Under the pieces are notes generated by a model. It made no database searches, had not been told where the DNA came from, and saw nothing but the letters and a program-made list of their open reading frames with translations. Shown here one piece after another: positions 1 through 7,117 of a stretch of 11,230 nucleotides of DNA. How positions within the stretch are numbered: position 1 is the first letter of the stretch; each line of letters opens with the position of its first letter. Position numbers and translations under genes: made by a program. The stretch comes from Lysobacterales bacterium (lineage in GTDB: Bacteria; Pseudomonadota; Gammaproteobacteria; Xanthomonadales; SZUA-36), in contig JAPHSB010000485.1 in assembly GCA_026193295.1 (NCBI GenBank), forward strand, positions 1-11,230. Direction: 5' to 3'.

Positions 1-473
1 ACGTAATCGGCGATATCGCTCCTGTCCATGCTGCCGTCGGAGGACACAAAGCCGACGACCATCAGGAAACCGCTGCGCGCCTTGCCCACATTTACACCCT
101 GCCGCTGAACCTCCTGTGGCAGCAGCGGCATGGAGAGTTGCAGCTTGTTCTGTACCTGTACCTGGGCAATGTCCGGGTCCGTACCATTTTCAAAGGTCAG
201 GGAAAGGGCGGCACCTCCATTGGCTGAACTGGTAGAAGCCATGTACAACAGGCCATCCAGACCCTTCATATTCTGTTCAATGACCTGGGTTACCGAGTCT
301 TCCACCACCTTGGCCGACGCACCCGGGTAGTATCCGTTGATCGTCACGGTCGGCGGCGCAATGTCCGGGTACATGGAAATGGGTAACTGCGTGATCGATA
401 GCGCACCGGCGAGCATGATGATAATGGCGATCACCCACGCAAAAATTGGCCTGCCGATAAAAAACTGTGCCAT
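1..473 (-). CDS. RND multidrug efflux permease, AcrB/MexB (HAE1) family, N-terminal part only
   Basis: This is the first 157 codons of a proton-driven inner-membrane pump subunit that exports hydrophobic compounds through a trimeric complex with a membrane-fusion protein and an outer-membrane channel. The protein begins MAQFFIGRPIFAWVIAIII, typical of the family, with the first membrane helix at about residues 10-30. It then enters the porter domain, with the family signatures YPGASAKVVEDSVTQVIEQN (residues about 49-68) and DIAQVQVQNKLQ. Full-length relatives have about 1030-1050 residues, so most of the gene lies beyond the left edge. The start codon is preceded by AGGGG (482-486), which overlaps the stop codon of the membrane-fusion gene with 8 bases of spacing, implying translational coupling. 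The family call is secure; the substrate range cannot be read from this fragment. Confidence 0.95.
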   Translation of the reverse strand, partial: MAQFFIGRPIFAWVIAIIIMLAGALSITQLPISMYPDIAPPTVTINGYYPGASAKVVEDSVTQVIEQNMKGLDGLLYMASTSSANGGAALSLTFENGTDPDIAQVQVQNKLQLSMPLLPQEVQRQGVNVGKARSGFLMVVGFVSSDGSMDRSDIADY

Positions 474-484
474 GGCCGCCGCCC

Positions 485-1615
485 CTACTGCGCCTGGCGC
501 TCGACTGCCGTAACGGGTATTCCCGGCTGGATTCTTTGCAGGCCCGCGATGATCACGCGGTCCCCTTCAGCCAATCCGCTGCTCACCAACCATTGATCGC
601 CGATCGTGCGGCTGACCTGCACGGCGCGCTGTTGCACGGTACCGTCTGCTGTGACGACCATGGCGCTGGCATTACCCTTGGCGTCGCGGACCACGCCCTG
701 CTGGGGCACCAGCAGTCCGCGATCAAGCACCGCGTTACTGACGGTAGCGCGCACATACATGCCGGGCATCAACAGACCGTCAGGATTGGGCACCACCACG
801 CGCAGTGCATAGCTGCCGGTCATCGGGTCGACGGCCACATCCGTGAAGGCCAATTCGCCTTCATGGGTGTAAGTGGTTCCATCCTCCAGGATTATGGTTA
901 CCGGGATTCCTTCGGTTTGGCGCACGGCTCCGCTGGCAAGCTTCCGGCGAAGTTCCAGCAGTTCATTCGCCGAGCGCGTCAAATCGACATAAATGGGATC
1001 GAGTTGCTGCACGGTAGCCAGTGGCGCCTCCTGGTCGGCCGTGACCAGGGCGCCCCGGGTCACTGTTGACTTGCCGATACGCCCATCGATGGGTGAGGTA
1101 ATGCGCGCATAACCCAGCTGCACTTCGACGCTGGCAACCCGCGCTTCGGCGACGCCTACATCTGCTTCCGCCTGCCGCTCCAACGCCCTGGCGTTGATCA
1201 ATTCCTGCTCACTGATCGCCTTGGATCCGATCAATTGCTCCGCGCGGTCGGCATTGAATCGTGCAATGTCCGCCGCCGCCTGCGCGCGAGCCAACAGGGC
1301 TTTTGCGCTATTGACGTCGGCGCGATAAGTGGCGTCGTCGAGTTGGTACAGCGGCTGACCTGCTTTTACCAGACTGCCTTCGGTGAATAGCCGTTCCTTG
1401 ACGATTCCCGTCACCTGGGGACGGACCTCCGCAACGACAAAGGGATTGGTGCGCCCGGGCAGCTCACGGGTCAGCGTGACGGGTTGCGCCTTGAGGGTAA
1501 CCACGGTCACCTCTGGCGTAGAAGCCTGCATGACCGGGGCCTGTTTTTGTTCGCAGGCAACCAGCGTTAAACCCAGCAAAGGGACGGCAACGAAGCAACG
1601 AATGAATGCGTTCAT
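485..1615 (-). CDS. RND efflux membrane-fusion protein (periplasmic adaptor lipoprotein), AcrA/MexA family
   Basis: This 376-residue adaptor links the RND permease to an outer-membrane channel. The chosen start gives a short signal sequence with a lipobox LVAC, so Cys21 would be the acylated N-terminus; a longer open frame to 1675 adds 20 residues that would bury this signal. After the lipobox come the barrel/lipoyl half-motif (VRPQVTGIVKERLFTEGSLV, about residues 66-85), an alpha-helical hairpin rich in Ala, Glu and Arg, the second lipoyl half (YARITSPIDGRIGKSTVTRG) and the beta-barrel region (DPMTGSYALRVVVPNPDGLL). Length and layout match AcrA (397 residues) and MexA (383). It is the first gene of an operon with the permease, 11 bp apart, and is expressed from the operator-containing promoter at 1683-1711. 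The ribosome-binding site of this gene itself is weak. Confidence 0.95.
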   Translation of the reverse strand: MNAFIRCFVAVPLLGLTLVACEQKQAPVMQASTPEVTVVTLKAQPVTLTRELPGRTNPFVVAEVRPQVTGIVKERLFTEGSLVKAGQPLYQLDDATYRADVNSAKALLARAQAAADIARFNADRAEQLIGSKAISEQELINARALERQAEADVGVAEARVASVEVQLGYARITSPIDGRIGKSTVTRGALVTADQEAPLATVQQLDPIYVDLTRSANELLELRRKLASGAVRQTEGIPVTIILEDGTTYTHEGELAFTDVAVDPMTGSYALRVVVPNPDGLLMPGMYVRATVSNAVLDRGLLVPQQGVVRDAKGNASAMVVTADGTVQQRAVQVSRTIGDQWLVSSGLAEGDRVIIAGLQRIQPGIPVTAVERQAQ

Positions 1616-1679
1616 GAGAACGGAACCTGAAAGCAATAGTTTGGATTGCCCGGGATGGGCATACCAGAGCCACACTTTA

Positions 1680-1703
1680 TTTAGAATGAACGTTCATTCT
1701 AAA
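1680..1703. promoter_or_regulatory. 24-bp perfect palindromic operator, TetR-family type
   Basis: The sequence TTTAGAATGAAC is followed directly by its exact reverse complement, giving 12 bp on each side of the centre at 1691/1692. It lies wholly inside the spacer and -10 region of the efflux promoter, so a bound dimer would block RNA polymerase. Palindromes of this size with ATGAA/TTCAT arms upstream of RND pump operons are usual targets of TetR-family repressors (AcrR-like). The palindrome is seen directly; the regulator family is inferred, and its gene is not in the window. Confidence 0.8.
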
Positions 1704-1711
1704 CTTGTCAA
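1683..1711 (-). promoter_or_regulatory. Sigma-70 promoter of the efflux operon
   Basis: On the minus strand a perfect -35 hexamer TTGACA (1711-1706) is followed by a 17-bp spacer and a weak -10 hexamer CATTCT (1688-1683). The spacer and -10 are occupied by the palindromic operator. The resulting leader to the ATG at 1615 would be about 60 bases. The -35 is convincing; the -10 matches only three of six consensus bases. Confidence 0.55.
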
Positions 1712-1950
1712 TGGCTGCAAAACAGGCTCAATCTCGACTATCGATACGCGGGGGAATCCGCCGGCTGGAAATGCCCACAGGTCCGGTCTCAGGTTGGCGA
1801 TTCGCAGGATTTGACCTAGATTCACCCAGCTCCCATTTTTCCTTCCCCCATTGTCCTGCTTTTGGTGCAATTCATCTGCCAAACTGCATCAATCGGTTCT
1901 GCAGGCTTTTTTCGAAGAAAGACGAGCCGAGTGCTGAAAGGAATTTCCAC
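1712..1950 (+). other. Leader region upstream of the transketolase operon, no gene seen
   Basis: This stretch is open in the frame of the downstream gene (in-frame ATG at 1711, TTG at 1705), but those starts have no Shine-Dalgarno sequence and fall in the promoter of the divergent efflux operon. The residues they would add do not resemble transketolase. A possible sigma-70 promoter is TTGACC (1811-1816), a 17-bp spacer and a poor -10 CATTTT (1834-1839). I looked for a glycine riboswitch, which often precedes glycine-cleavage genes, and saw no recognisable core. Confidence 0.4.
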
Positions 1951-4299
1951 ATGTCACACGCACCCAGGTTGTACGCCATGGACCTGAACGAACGCGGCAC
2001 CGAATTCATCACCATCGACCCCGCTACCTGTTCGGTCTTGCCGGCCGAAGAACAAGCCAGCCTCGAGTTCTACGATCTCTGCTACCGCACGCTGTGCGCG
2101 GTGATGTTCAATCACGCTTCCTCGGGGCACCCTGGCGGTAGCGTGTCCAGCGGGCGGTTCGTGGCGTCACTGGTTCTGCGCCAGATGGAGTACGACTTCT
2201 CCGACCCGATGGACCGCACGGCCGATATCATTTCCTACGCCGCCGGGCACAAGGCGTTGGGGCTGTATGCGATGTGGGCCTGCCGCAACGAGGTGGTGCG
2301 GCAGACCGATGCTGCTGCCCTGCCGGCCGACCTGCTCCAGCAATTGCGCCTGGAGGACTTGCTGGGCTTCCGCAAGAACCCAATCACAAAGACGCCTTTG
2401 TATCTGAAACACAAGGCAAAACCACTGGATGGGCATCCCACGCCGGAGACGCCCTTCGTGTGGCTTTCGACTGGTCCCAGCGGGGTTGGCGTGGCCAGTT
2501 CGGTGGGGCTGGCGTTGACGCTGAAGGACATGTATCGCGAGTCTGCGCCGGCGGTGCACATCATCGAGGGAGAGGGCGGCATGACCCCCGGCCGGGTGGC
2601 CGAGGCGCTGGCTTCCGCGGCCAGTTCCGGACTGGACAACCTCTACTTCCACGTGGACTGGAACCAGGCCTCGATCGACTCGAACCGGGTCACGCGCGAA
2701 GGTGCGGAGCGCGGCGAATATGTGCAGTGGGACCCCTGCGAGTTCCTGCTCATGCACGGCTTCAACGTGATCTACGTGTCGGATGGTTTCGATTTCGCGA
2801 TGATCCGGGCGGCACAGGAGCGGGCGCTGGCGCTGAACAACGGCCGCCCGACCGGCCTCGTCTACCGCACCGTGAAGGGTTGGCGTTATGGCATCGAGGG
2901 TTGCAAGTCGCATGGCGCCGGCCACGAGTTTTACAGCGAGGAGTACCTGCAGGCGCTGCGACCGTTCGAGCAGGAGCTTGGCCTGAACTTCCCGCGCTTC
3001 ACCGGCGAGAAGACCCCGCAAGCCGTCGAGCAGGCCTATTACGATTCGCTGCTGACGATCCGCCAGGCCTTCGAATCCAATCCCGAATTCACCCGCCGAC
3101 TGGGCAATTGGGTGCTGGAGTGCAAGGAACGACACGCAGCCGCCCCGAGAAGCCTGCGCGCCGGCGCCCCGGAACTTGAAAAACTCTACTCCGAGCGGCT
3201 CGTCTCGCCCTTCGAGCGCCCCGCGGGCTGTACCTACGAAATCGGTTCGGCCCAGACCCTGCGCGGCTCGCTGGCCCACTGCCTCAACCACGTCAACACG
3301 CTGACCGGCGGCGCCGTGTTCGCGGCAGCCGCCGACCTGTACGGCTCGACCAATGTGGCCAGCATCAGCTCCGGCTTCGGCGCGGGCTTCTGGCACCCGG
3401 TCGACAACCCCGATTCTCGGCTGTTTTCGGCCGGCGGCATCACCGAAGACGCGATGGGCGGCATCTGCTCGGGCATCGCCACGATGGGCTACCAGATGGG
3501 GGTCGGCTCGTCCTACGGCGCCTTCATCGCGCCGCTGAACACGATCTGCGCCAAGACCCACGGCATCGGCCAGCAGACCCTGCGCCACCGTGCGCCGGGC
3601 GAGCCGAACCGCACCTTCGTGGTGGTATGCGGCCACGTCGGCGTCAAGACCGGCGAGGACGGCCCCACTCACGCCGAGCCACAGGCGCTGCAGATTTTCC
3701 AGGAGAATTTTCCCGGCGACGTGATGATTACGCTGACACCGTGGGATCCAAACGACCTGTGGCCGCTGACAGTCGAAGCACTGCTGCAGCGCCCGGCGGT
3801 ACTGGCGCCATTCGTAACAAGACCCTCGGAAGTGATTGTAGACCGCGCCGCGCTGGGGTTGGCCCCGCCCGAGGCCTCGGTCAAGGGCGTCTATAAGCTG
3901 CTTGCCGCCAACGGTCAGCCCGAGGGCACCGTCGTCTACCAGGGCAGCGACGTGGCCTATGCCTTCGTCAAGGACGTGTTGCCGCGCTTGCGCGAGACCG
4001 GCATGAATCTCGACGTATACTACGTGGCCAGCGCCGAGCTGTTCGACCGCCTCGATCCCTTGGAGCGGCAGACGATCTATCCGGATGTGGCGGCCGCCTC
4101 GGCCATGATGTTCAGCGGCTTCACGGCGGGCACGACCTACCGCTGGATCATGTCGCCGCGCGGCCGGGAGTTCACGCACTACCCCTGGAAGCAGGGTTTC
4201 TTCCTCGGCAGCGGCCCGGGCGACGTCTGCCTCGAGCAGGCGGGCATGCACGGCGCAGCGCAGTGGGAGATCATTCGAAGGTTTGTTGCGGGCAAATAG
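1951..4299 (+). CDS. Transketolase-family thiamine-diphosphate enzyme
   Basis: The 782-residue product has all three transketolase regions. The diphosphate-binding domain shows SGHPGGS (58-64), H100, a GHP at 161-163, TGPSGVG (174-180) and a GEGG motif with downstream WNQASI (207-242). The pyrimidine domain carries DLYGSTN (462-468) and the catalytic glutamate E499 in GGITEDAMGG. GEDGPTHAEPQAL (568-580) corresponds to the substrate-binding His region of classical transketolase, and a C-terminal domain follows. Such enzymes move two-carbon ketol units between sugar phosphates, or act on pyruvate-like donors. It is about 120 residues longer than ordinary transketolase (about 660) and shorter than homodimeric pyruvate dehydrogenase E1 (about 890), and the usual GDG is GEG, so its substrate may differ. 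The start is supported by AAAGGA at 1937-1942, 8 bases upstream. It heads an operon with the GcvT-SHMT fusion. Confidence 0.88.
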   Translation: MSHAPRLYAMDLNERGTEFITIDPATCSVLPAEEQASLEFYDLCYRTLCAVMFNHASSGHPGGSVSSGRFVASLVLRQMEYDFSDPMDRTADIISYAAGHKALGLYAMWACRNEVVRQTDAAALPADLLQQLRLEDLLGFRKNPITKTPLYLKHKAKPLDGHPTPETPFVWLSTGPSGVGVASSVGLALTLKDMYRESAPAVHIIEGEGGMTPGRVAEALASAASSGLDNLYFHVDWNQASIDSNRVTREGAERGEYVQWDPCEFLLMHGFNVIYVSDGFDFAMIRAAQERALALNNGRPTGLVYRTVKGWRYGIEGCKSHGAGHEFYSEEYLQALRPFEQELGLNFPRFTGEKTPQAVEQAYYDSLLTIRQAFESNPEFTRRLGNWVLECKERHAAAPRSLRAGAPELEKLYSERLVSPFERPAGCTYEIGSAQTLRGSLAHCLNHVNTLTGGAVFAAAADLYGSTNVASISSGFGAGFWHPVDNPDSRLFSAGGITEDAMGGICSGIATMGYQMGVGSSYGAFIAPLNTICAKTHGIGQQTLRHRAPGEPNRTFVVVCGHVGVKTGEDGPTHAEPQALQIFQENFPGDVMITLTPWDPNDLWPLTVEALLQRPAVLAPFVTRPSEVIVDRAALGLAPPEASVKGVYKLLAANGQPEGTVVYQGSDVAYAFVKDVLPRLRETGMNLDVYYVASAELFDRLDPLERQTIYPDVAAASAMMFSGFTAGTTYRWIMSPRGREFTHYPWKQGFFLGSGPGDVCLEQAGMHGAAQWEIIRRFVAGK

Positions 4300-4313
4300 C
4301 CAGGAAAATGTCA

Positions 4314-6959
4314 ATGGGCGAAGCATTGCGAACGGTTTTTTACGACTGCCACCTCGGACACGGGGCGAGGATCACCGAGTTCGGCGGCTGGGACATGCCG
4401 CTGCAATACCGGGGCGGCATCCTGCATGAGCATCTGGCGACGCGCAAGCAAGCCGGGCTATTCGACGTCTCGCACATGGGCCGTTTCTTCATTCGCGGCG
4501 AACAGGCGCTGCCGTTCCTGCAACACGTGCTGAGCAACAACGCGGCGGCGCTCGACGTGGGACTGGGCCAGTACACGATGATCCCGAACGCCGCGGGCGG
4601 CATCATCGACGACGCCTATCTGTACCGCTTCTTCGAGGACGAGTTCCTGCTGGTGGTCAATGCCGCCAATCGCGAGAAGGACTGGAACCACCTCGAGAGC
4701 GAACGTGCGCGCTTCCCGCAAACCGGGATGGTGGACCGCACTTTCGAGGTCGCCATGCTCAGCCTGCAGGGCCCGTTGGCCAAGGAGATTCTTTCCGGGA
4801 TCATCGAAGGTGAATTGCCCGAGCCGATGCGCAACGAGCTGAGCGTCGTCGAGATCGACGGCGCGCGGGTGCTGGTGGCGCGCACGGGCTACACCGGCGA
4901 ACCGCTCTGTTTCGAACTGTTCATCGAGCGGGGCGCTGCAGTGCAGCTGTGGCAACTGCTGACCGATCGCGGTGCGGTGCCGGTCGGCCTGGGCGCGCGC
5001 GACTCGCTGCGCCTCGAAGCCGGCCTGCCGCTCTACGGCCACGAACTGGGCCTCGATCCGGCAGGCAAGGAGATCCCGGCCTTCGCCTCCGACCTGTCGC
5101 GTTTTGCAGTCAGTTTCACGCCGTTGAAGGGCGAGTTCATCGGCCGCGAACCGCTGCTGGCGCAGTTCCACGCCCTGAAACGCATCCTCGACCAGGACTT
5201 CGCCGACATCACGGCGCTGCCGCAGCGCGTGCTGCTGCTGGAACTGTCCGGCAAGGGCATCACCCGCCCCGGCGACAAGGTGTTCCACGGCACCGGGCAC
5301 GTGGGCTACGTGACCAGCGGCACCATGGTCCCTTATTGGGATTCAGAGGGCGAAGGGGTCGATTCCCGCTTCACCGACACGAGCCAGAAGCGCGCCATCG
5401 CCATGGCGCTGGTGTCCAGCACACTGTGGGACGGCGACGAGGTCGAGGTGGAGATCCGCGGGCGCCGCACGACCGCGACCATCGTGCCCTACTTCCTGCG
5501 CGGCGAGGCGCCGCCGTTCGCGCGTTCCATCGTGCACACGCGGCCCGGGGAGGAGGCATCGGCCACAACGCAGGCGGAGCCCGCACAGAAGGCCCGCGCT
5601 CTGCTCGACGATGCCATCGCCAACACGCGCTGGCGCCAGCAGGACTGCATCAACCTGATCCCTTCGGAGATGTCGCTGTCACCGGCAGTGAAACTGCTGT
5701 CGGTGATGGACCCGGTGGGGCGCTATGCCGAGCACAAACAGGTAAAGGCGCTGGACGAGGTCGAGGTGTTCTACTACCAGGGCACGGCTTTCATCTGGGA
5801 AGTCGAGGAGGCGCTGAAGAGCGAGATGTCGGCCTACCTCGGCTGTCCATCGATCGAGGCGCGGCTGGTTTCCGGCCAGATGGCCAACATGACCGTGTTC
5901 AGCGCCATGGTGGATTACCTCAACCGCGCCGACCGCAAGAGTGAGCAGCGGCGCATGCGCATGGTGATGAACAACCACATCATCAAGGGCGGCCACCTGA
6001 GTTCGCAGCCGATGGGCGCGCTGAAGGACTACGTTGCACGCGATCCGCGCACGGAAAAAGCCGCGGCGGTGAATTTCCCGGTGTTGCCCGACAATCCCTA
6101 CAAGATCGATACGGCGGCGGCCCGCGAGCTGCTCGAGGAGCACCGCCCGGAACTCGCCATTCTCGGCAAGAGCATGGTGCTGCACCCCGAGCCAGTGGCC
6201 GAGCTGCGCGCTTTCATCGACGAGCTCGACCTCGATTGCCTGCTGATGTACGACATGGCGCACGTGCTGGGACTGGTCGGACCGCATTTCCAGGAGCCCT
6301 TCAGAGACGGCGCGGACGTCGTCACCGGCTCCACCCACAAGACCTTCTACGGCACGCAGCGCGGCATCATCGGTTCACGCTTCACCGAGGACGACACGCG
6401 CTTCCCATTCTGGGAGGCGGTCGAGCGGCGCGCCTTCCCGGGCGCGGTCAGCAACCACCACCTCGGCACGCTGCTGGGCCTGCTGATGGCGGCCTACGAG
6501 ATGAACGCCTTCAAGGAAGTCTACCAACCGGCGGTTCTCGCCAACGCCAAGGCCTTCGCGCGGGCGCTCAACGACTGCGGACTGAAAGTGTCGGGCGACC
6601 CGGCCGTGACCTTCACCGAAACGCACCAGGTGCTGCTGGAAGTGGGCTACTCCAGGGGACCTGAAGTGGCCCAGCGCCTGGAGGAAAACAACATCATCGT
6701 CAATTACCAGGCGGCGCCGGAAGAAGAGGGTTTCACCGCCTCGGGCTCGCTGCGCATGGGCGTATCCGAGATGACCCGCTTCGGCATGGGGCCGGAGGAT
6801 TTCGGCGAACTGGCCGAACTGATCCGCGACGTGGTTGTCGACCGCGCCACGGTCAAGCCACAGGTTGCTGAGTTCCGCAAGCGGTTCCTCGAGATGCGGT
6901 ATTGTTTCACCGAGGACGAGTTGAGCGGGCGCCTGGAAACGATTTACGATTTGCTCTAG
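4314..6959 (+). CDS. Fusion of glycine-cleavage T-protein (aminomethyltransferase) and serine hydroxymethyltransferase
   Basis: One uninterrupted 881-residue frame encodes two enzymes of one-carbon metabolism. Residues about 4-405 are a full GcvT: FGGWDMPLQY (23-32), DVSHMG (51-56), GGIIDD (95-100) with the catalytic-type Asp, TGYTGE (191-196), GLGARDSLRLEAGLPLYGHE (225-244) and the C-terminal barrel. A linker rich in Glu, Ala, Thr and Pro (about 410-425) leads to an SHMT domain (about 426-870): NLIPSEMSLSPAV with E452, RYAE with Y471, YY at 487-488, GGHL with H561, DMAHVLGL (647-654), the PLP lysine K676 in GSTHKTF and the carboxylate-binding Arg R814. GcvT transfers an aminomethyl carbon to tetrahydrofolate; SHMT adds such a carbon to glycine to make serine. 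No H or P protein gene is nearby. The ATG at 4314 has AGGAAA (4302-4307) 6 bases upstream; the ATG at 4308 is too close to it. Confidence 0.93.
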   Translation: MGEALRTVFYDCHLGHGARITEFGGWDMPLQYRGGILHEHLATRKQAGLFDVSHMGRFFIRGEQALPFLQHVLSNNAAALDVGLGQYTMIPNAAGGIIDDAYLYRFFEDEFLLVVNAANREKDWNHLESERARFPQTGMVDRTFEVAMLSLQGPLAKEILSGIIEGELPEPMRNELSVVEIDGARVLVARTGYTGEPLCFELFIERGAAVQLWQLLTDRGAVPVGLGARDSLRLEAGLPLYGHELGLDPAGKEIPAFASDLSRFAVSFTPLKGEFIGREPLLAQFHALKRILDQDFADITALPQRVLLLELSGKGITRPGDKVFHGTGHVGYVTSGTMVPYWDSEGEGVDSRFTDTSQKRAIAMALVSSTLWDGDEVEVEIRGRRTTATIVPYFLRGEAPPFARSIVHTRPGEEASATTQAEPAQKARALLDDAIANTRWRQQDCINLIPSEMSLSPAVKLLSVMDPVGRYAEHKQVKALDEVEVFYYQGTAFIWEVEEALKSEMSAYLGCPSIEARLVSGQMANMTVFSAMVDYLNRADRKSEQRRMRMVMNNHIIKGGHLSSQPMGALKDYVARDPRTEKAAAVNFPVLPDNPYKIDTAAARELLEEHRPELAILGKSMVLHPEPVAELRAFIDELDLDCLLMYDMAHVLGLVGPHFQEPFRDGADVVTGSTHKTFYGTQRGIIGSRFTEDDTRFPFWEAVERRAFPGAVSNHHLGTLLGLLMAAYEMNAFKEVYQPAVLANAKAFARALNDCGLKVSGDPAVTFTETHQVLLEVGYSRGPEVAQRLEENNIIVNYQAAPEEEGFTASGSLRMGVSEMTRFGMGPEDFGELAELIRDVVVDRATVKPQVAEFRKRFLEMRYCFTEDELSGRLETIYDLL

Positions 6960-6982
6960 GCAATCTGCAGGACCGACGCGCA

Positions 6983-7021
6983 ACGGCATTCAGCAGGCAC
7001 GCACGACGGCATTCAGCAGGC
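6983..7021 (+). repeat. Tandem 16-bp direct repeat
   Basis: The sequence ACGGCATTCAGCAGGC occurs at 6983-6998 and again at 7006-7021, separated by 7 bases, just downstream of the fusion gene's stop codon. The second copy supplies the left arm of the probable terminator hairpin. It may be a small duplication or part of a larger intergenic repeat together with the REP element that follows. Confidence 0.75.
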
Positions 7022-7061
7022 TCTTCTTTCGGCTTCGCCGAAAACCGTTCCTGCTTTTCTT
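7015..7061 (+). terminator. Probable Rho-independent terminator of the transketolase/GcvT-SHMT operon
   Basis: An inner stem TTTCGGC/GCCGAAA (7027-7033 with 7037-7043) has a 3-base loop. An outer stem AGCAGG/CCTGCT (7015-7020 with 7050-7055) encloses it across a symmetric 6-base internal loop. The outer arm is followed by TTTCTT, a short U-rich run on the plus strand. The inner stem could also affect transcripts arriving from the minus strand, but there it lacks a good U-tract. Confidence 0.5.
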
Positions 7062-7090
7062 GCGTGCGCTCGATCGGGAAATTCACCCCC

Positions 7091-7117
7091 CGGTCGCGGC
7101 TGAAGCCGCTCCTACAG
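7091..7117 (-). repeat. REP-type palindromic element with GTAG tetranucleotide
   Basis: On the minus strand the element reads TGTAGGAGCGGCTTCAGCCG and continues CGACCG. The core is the palindrome GCGGCT-TC-AGCCGC (7096-7109), preceded by GTAG (7115-7112). A GTAG or GGAG tetranucleotide beside an imperfect palindrome is the hallmark of REP elements moved by REP-associated tyrosine transposases (RAYTs) in pseudomonads, xanthomonads and relatives. It lies between convergent genes, a usual site, and overlaps the aminotransferase stop codon. Only one copy is in the window, so genomic repetition is inferred from resemblance. Confidence 0.7.

Noticed and set aside
467..1069. Plus-strand open frame opposite the membrane-fusion gene
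   Set aside because: The minus strand encodes a well-matched AcrA-type protein; the antisense product resembles no family and has no Shine-Dalgarno sequence.
1705..1950. N-terminal extension of the transketolase from TTG 1705 or ATG 1711
   Set aside because: The added residues look random, the starts lack a ribosome-binding site and overlap the divergent efflux promoter, whereas ATG 1951 has AAAGGA at good spacing.
1712..1950. Glycine riboswitch before the operon containing a GcvT domain
   Set aside because: The leader was read for the conserved aptamer core and paired stems and none could be recognised; a covariance-model search would be decisive.
2167..4326. Long minus-strand open frame (719 codons) opposite the transketolase gene
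   Set aside because: Its product is rich in Arg, Ala, Gly and His with no recognisable domain, and the plus strand carries a clear enzyme across its length. Long antisense frames are expected in GC-rich coding DNA.
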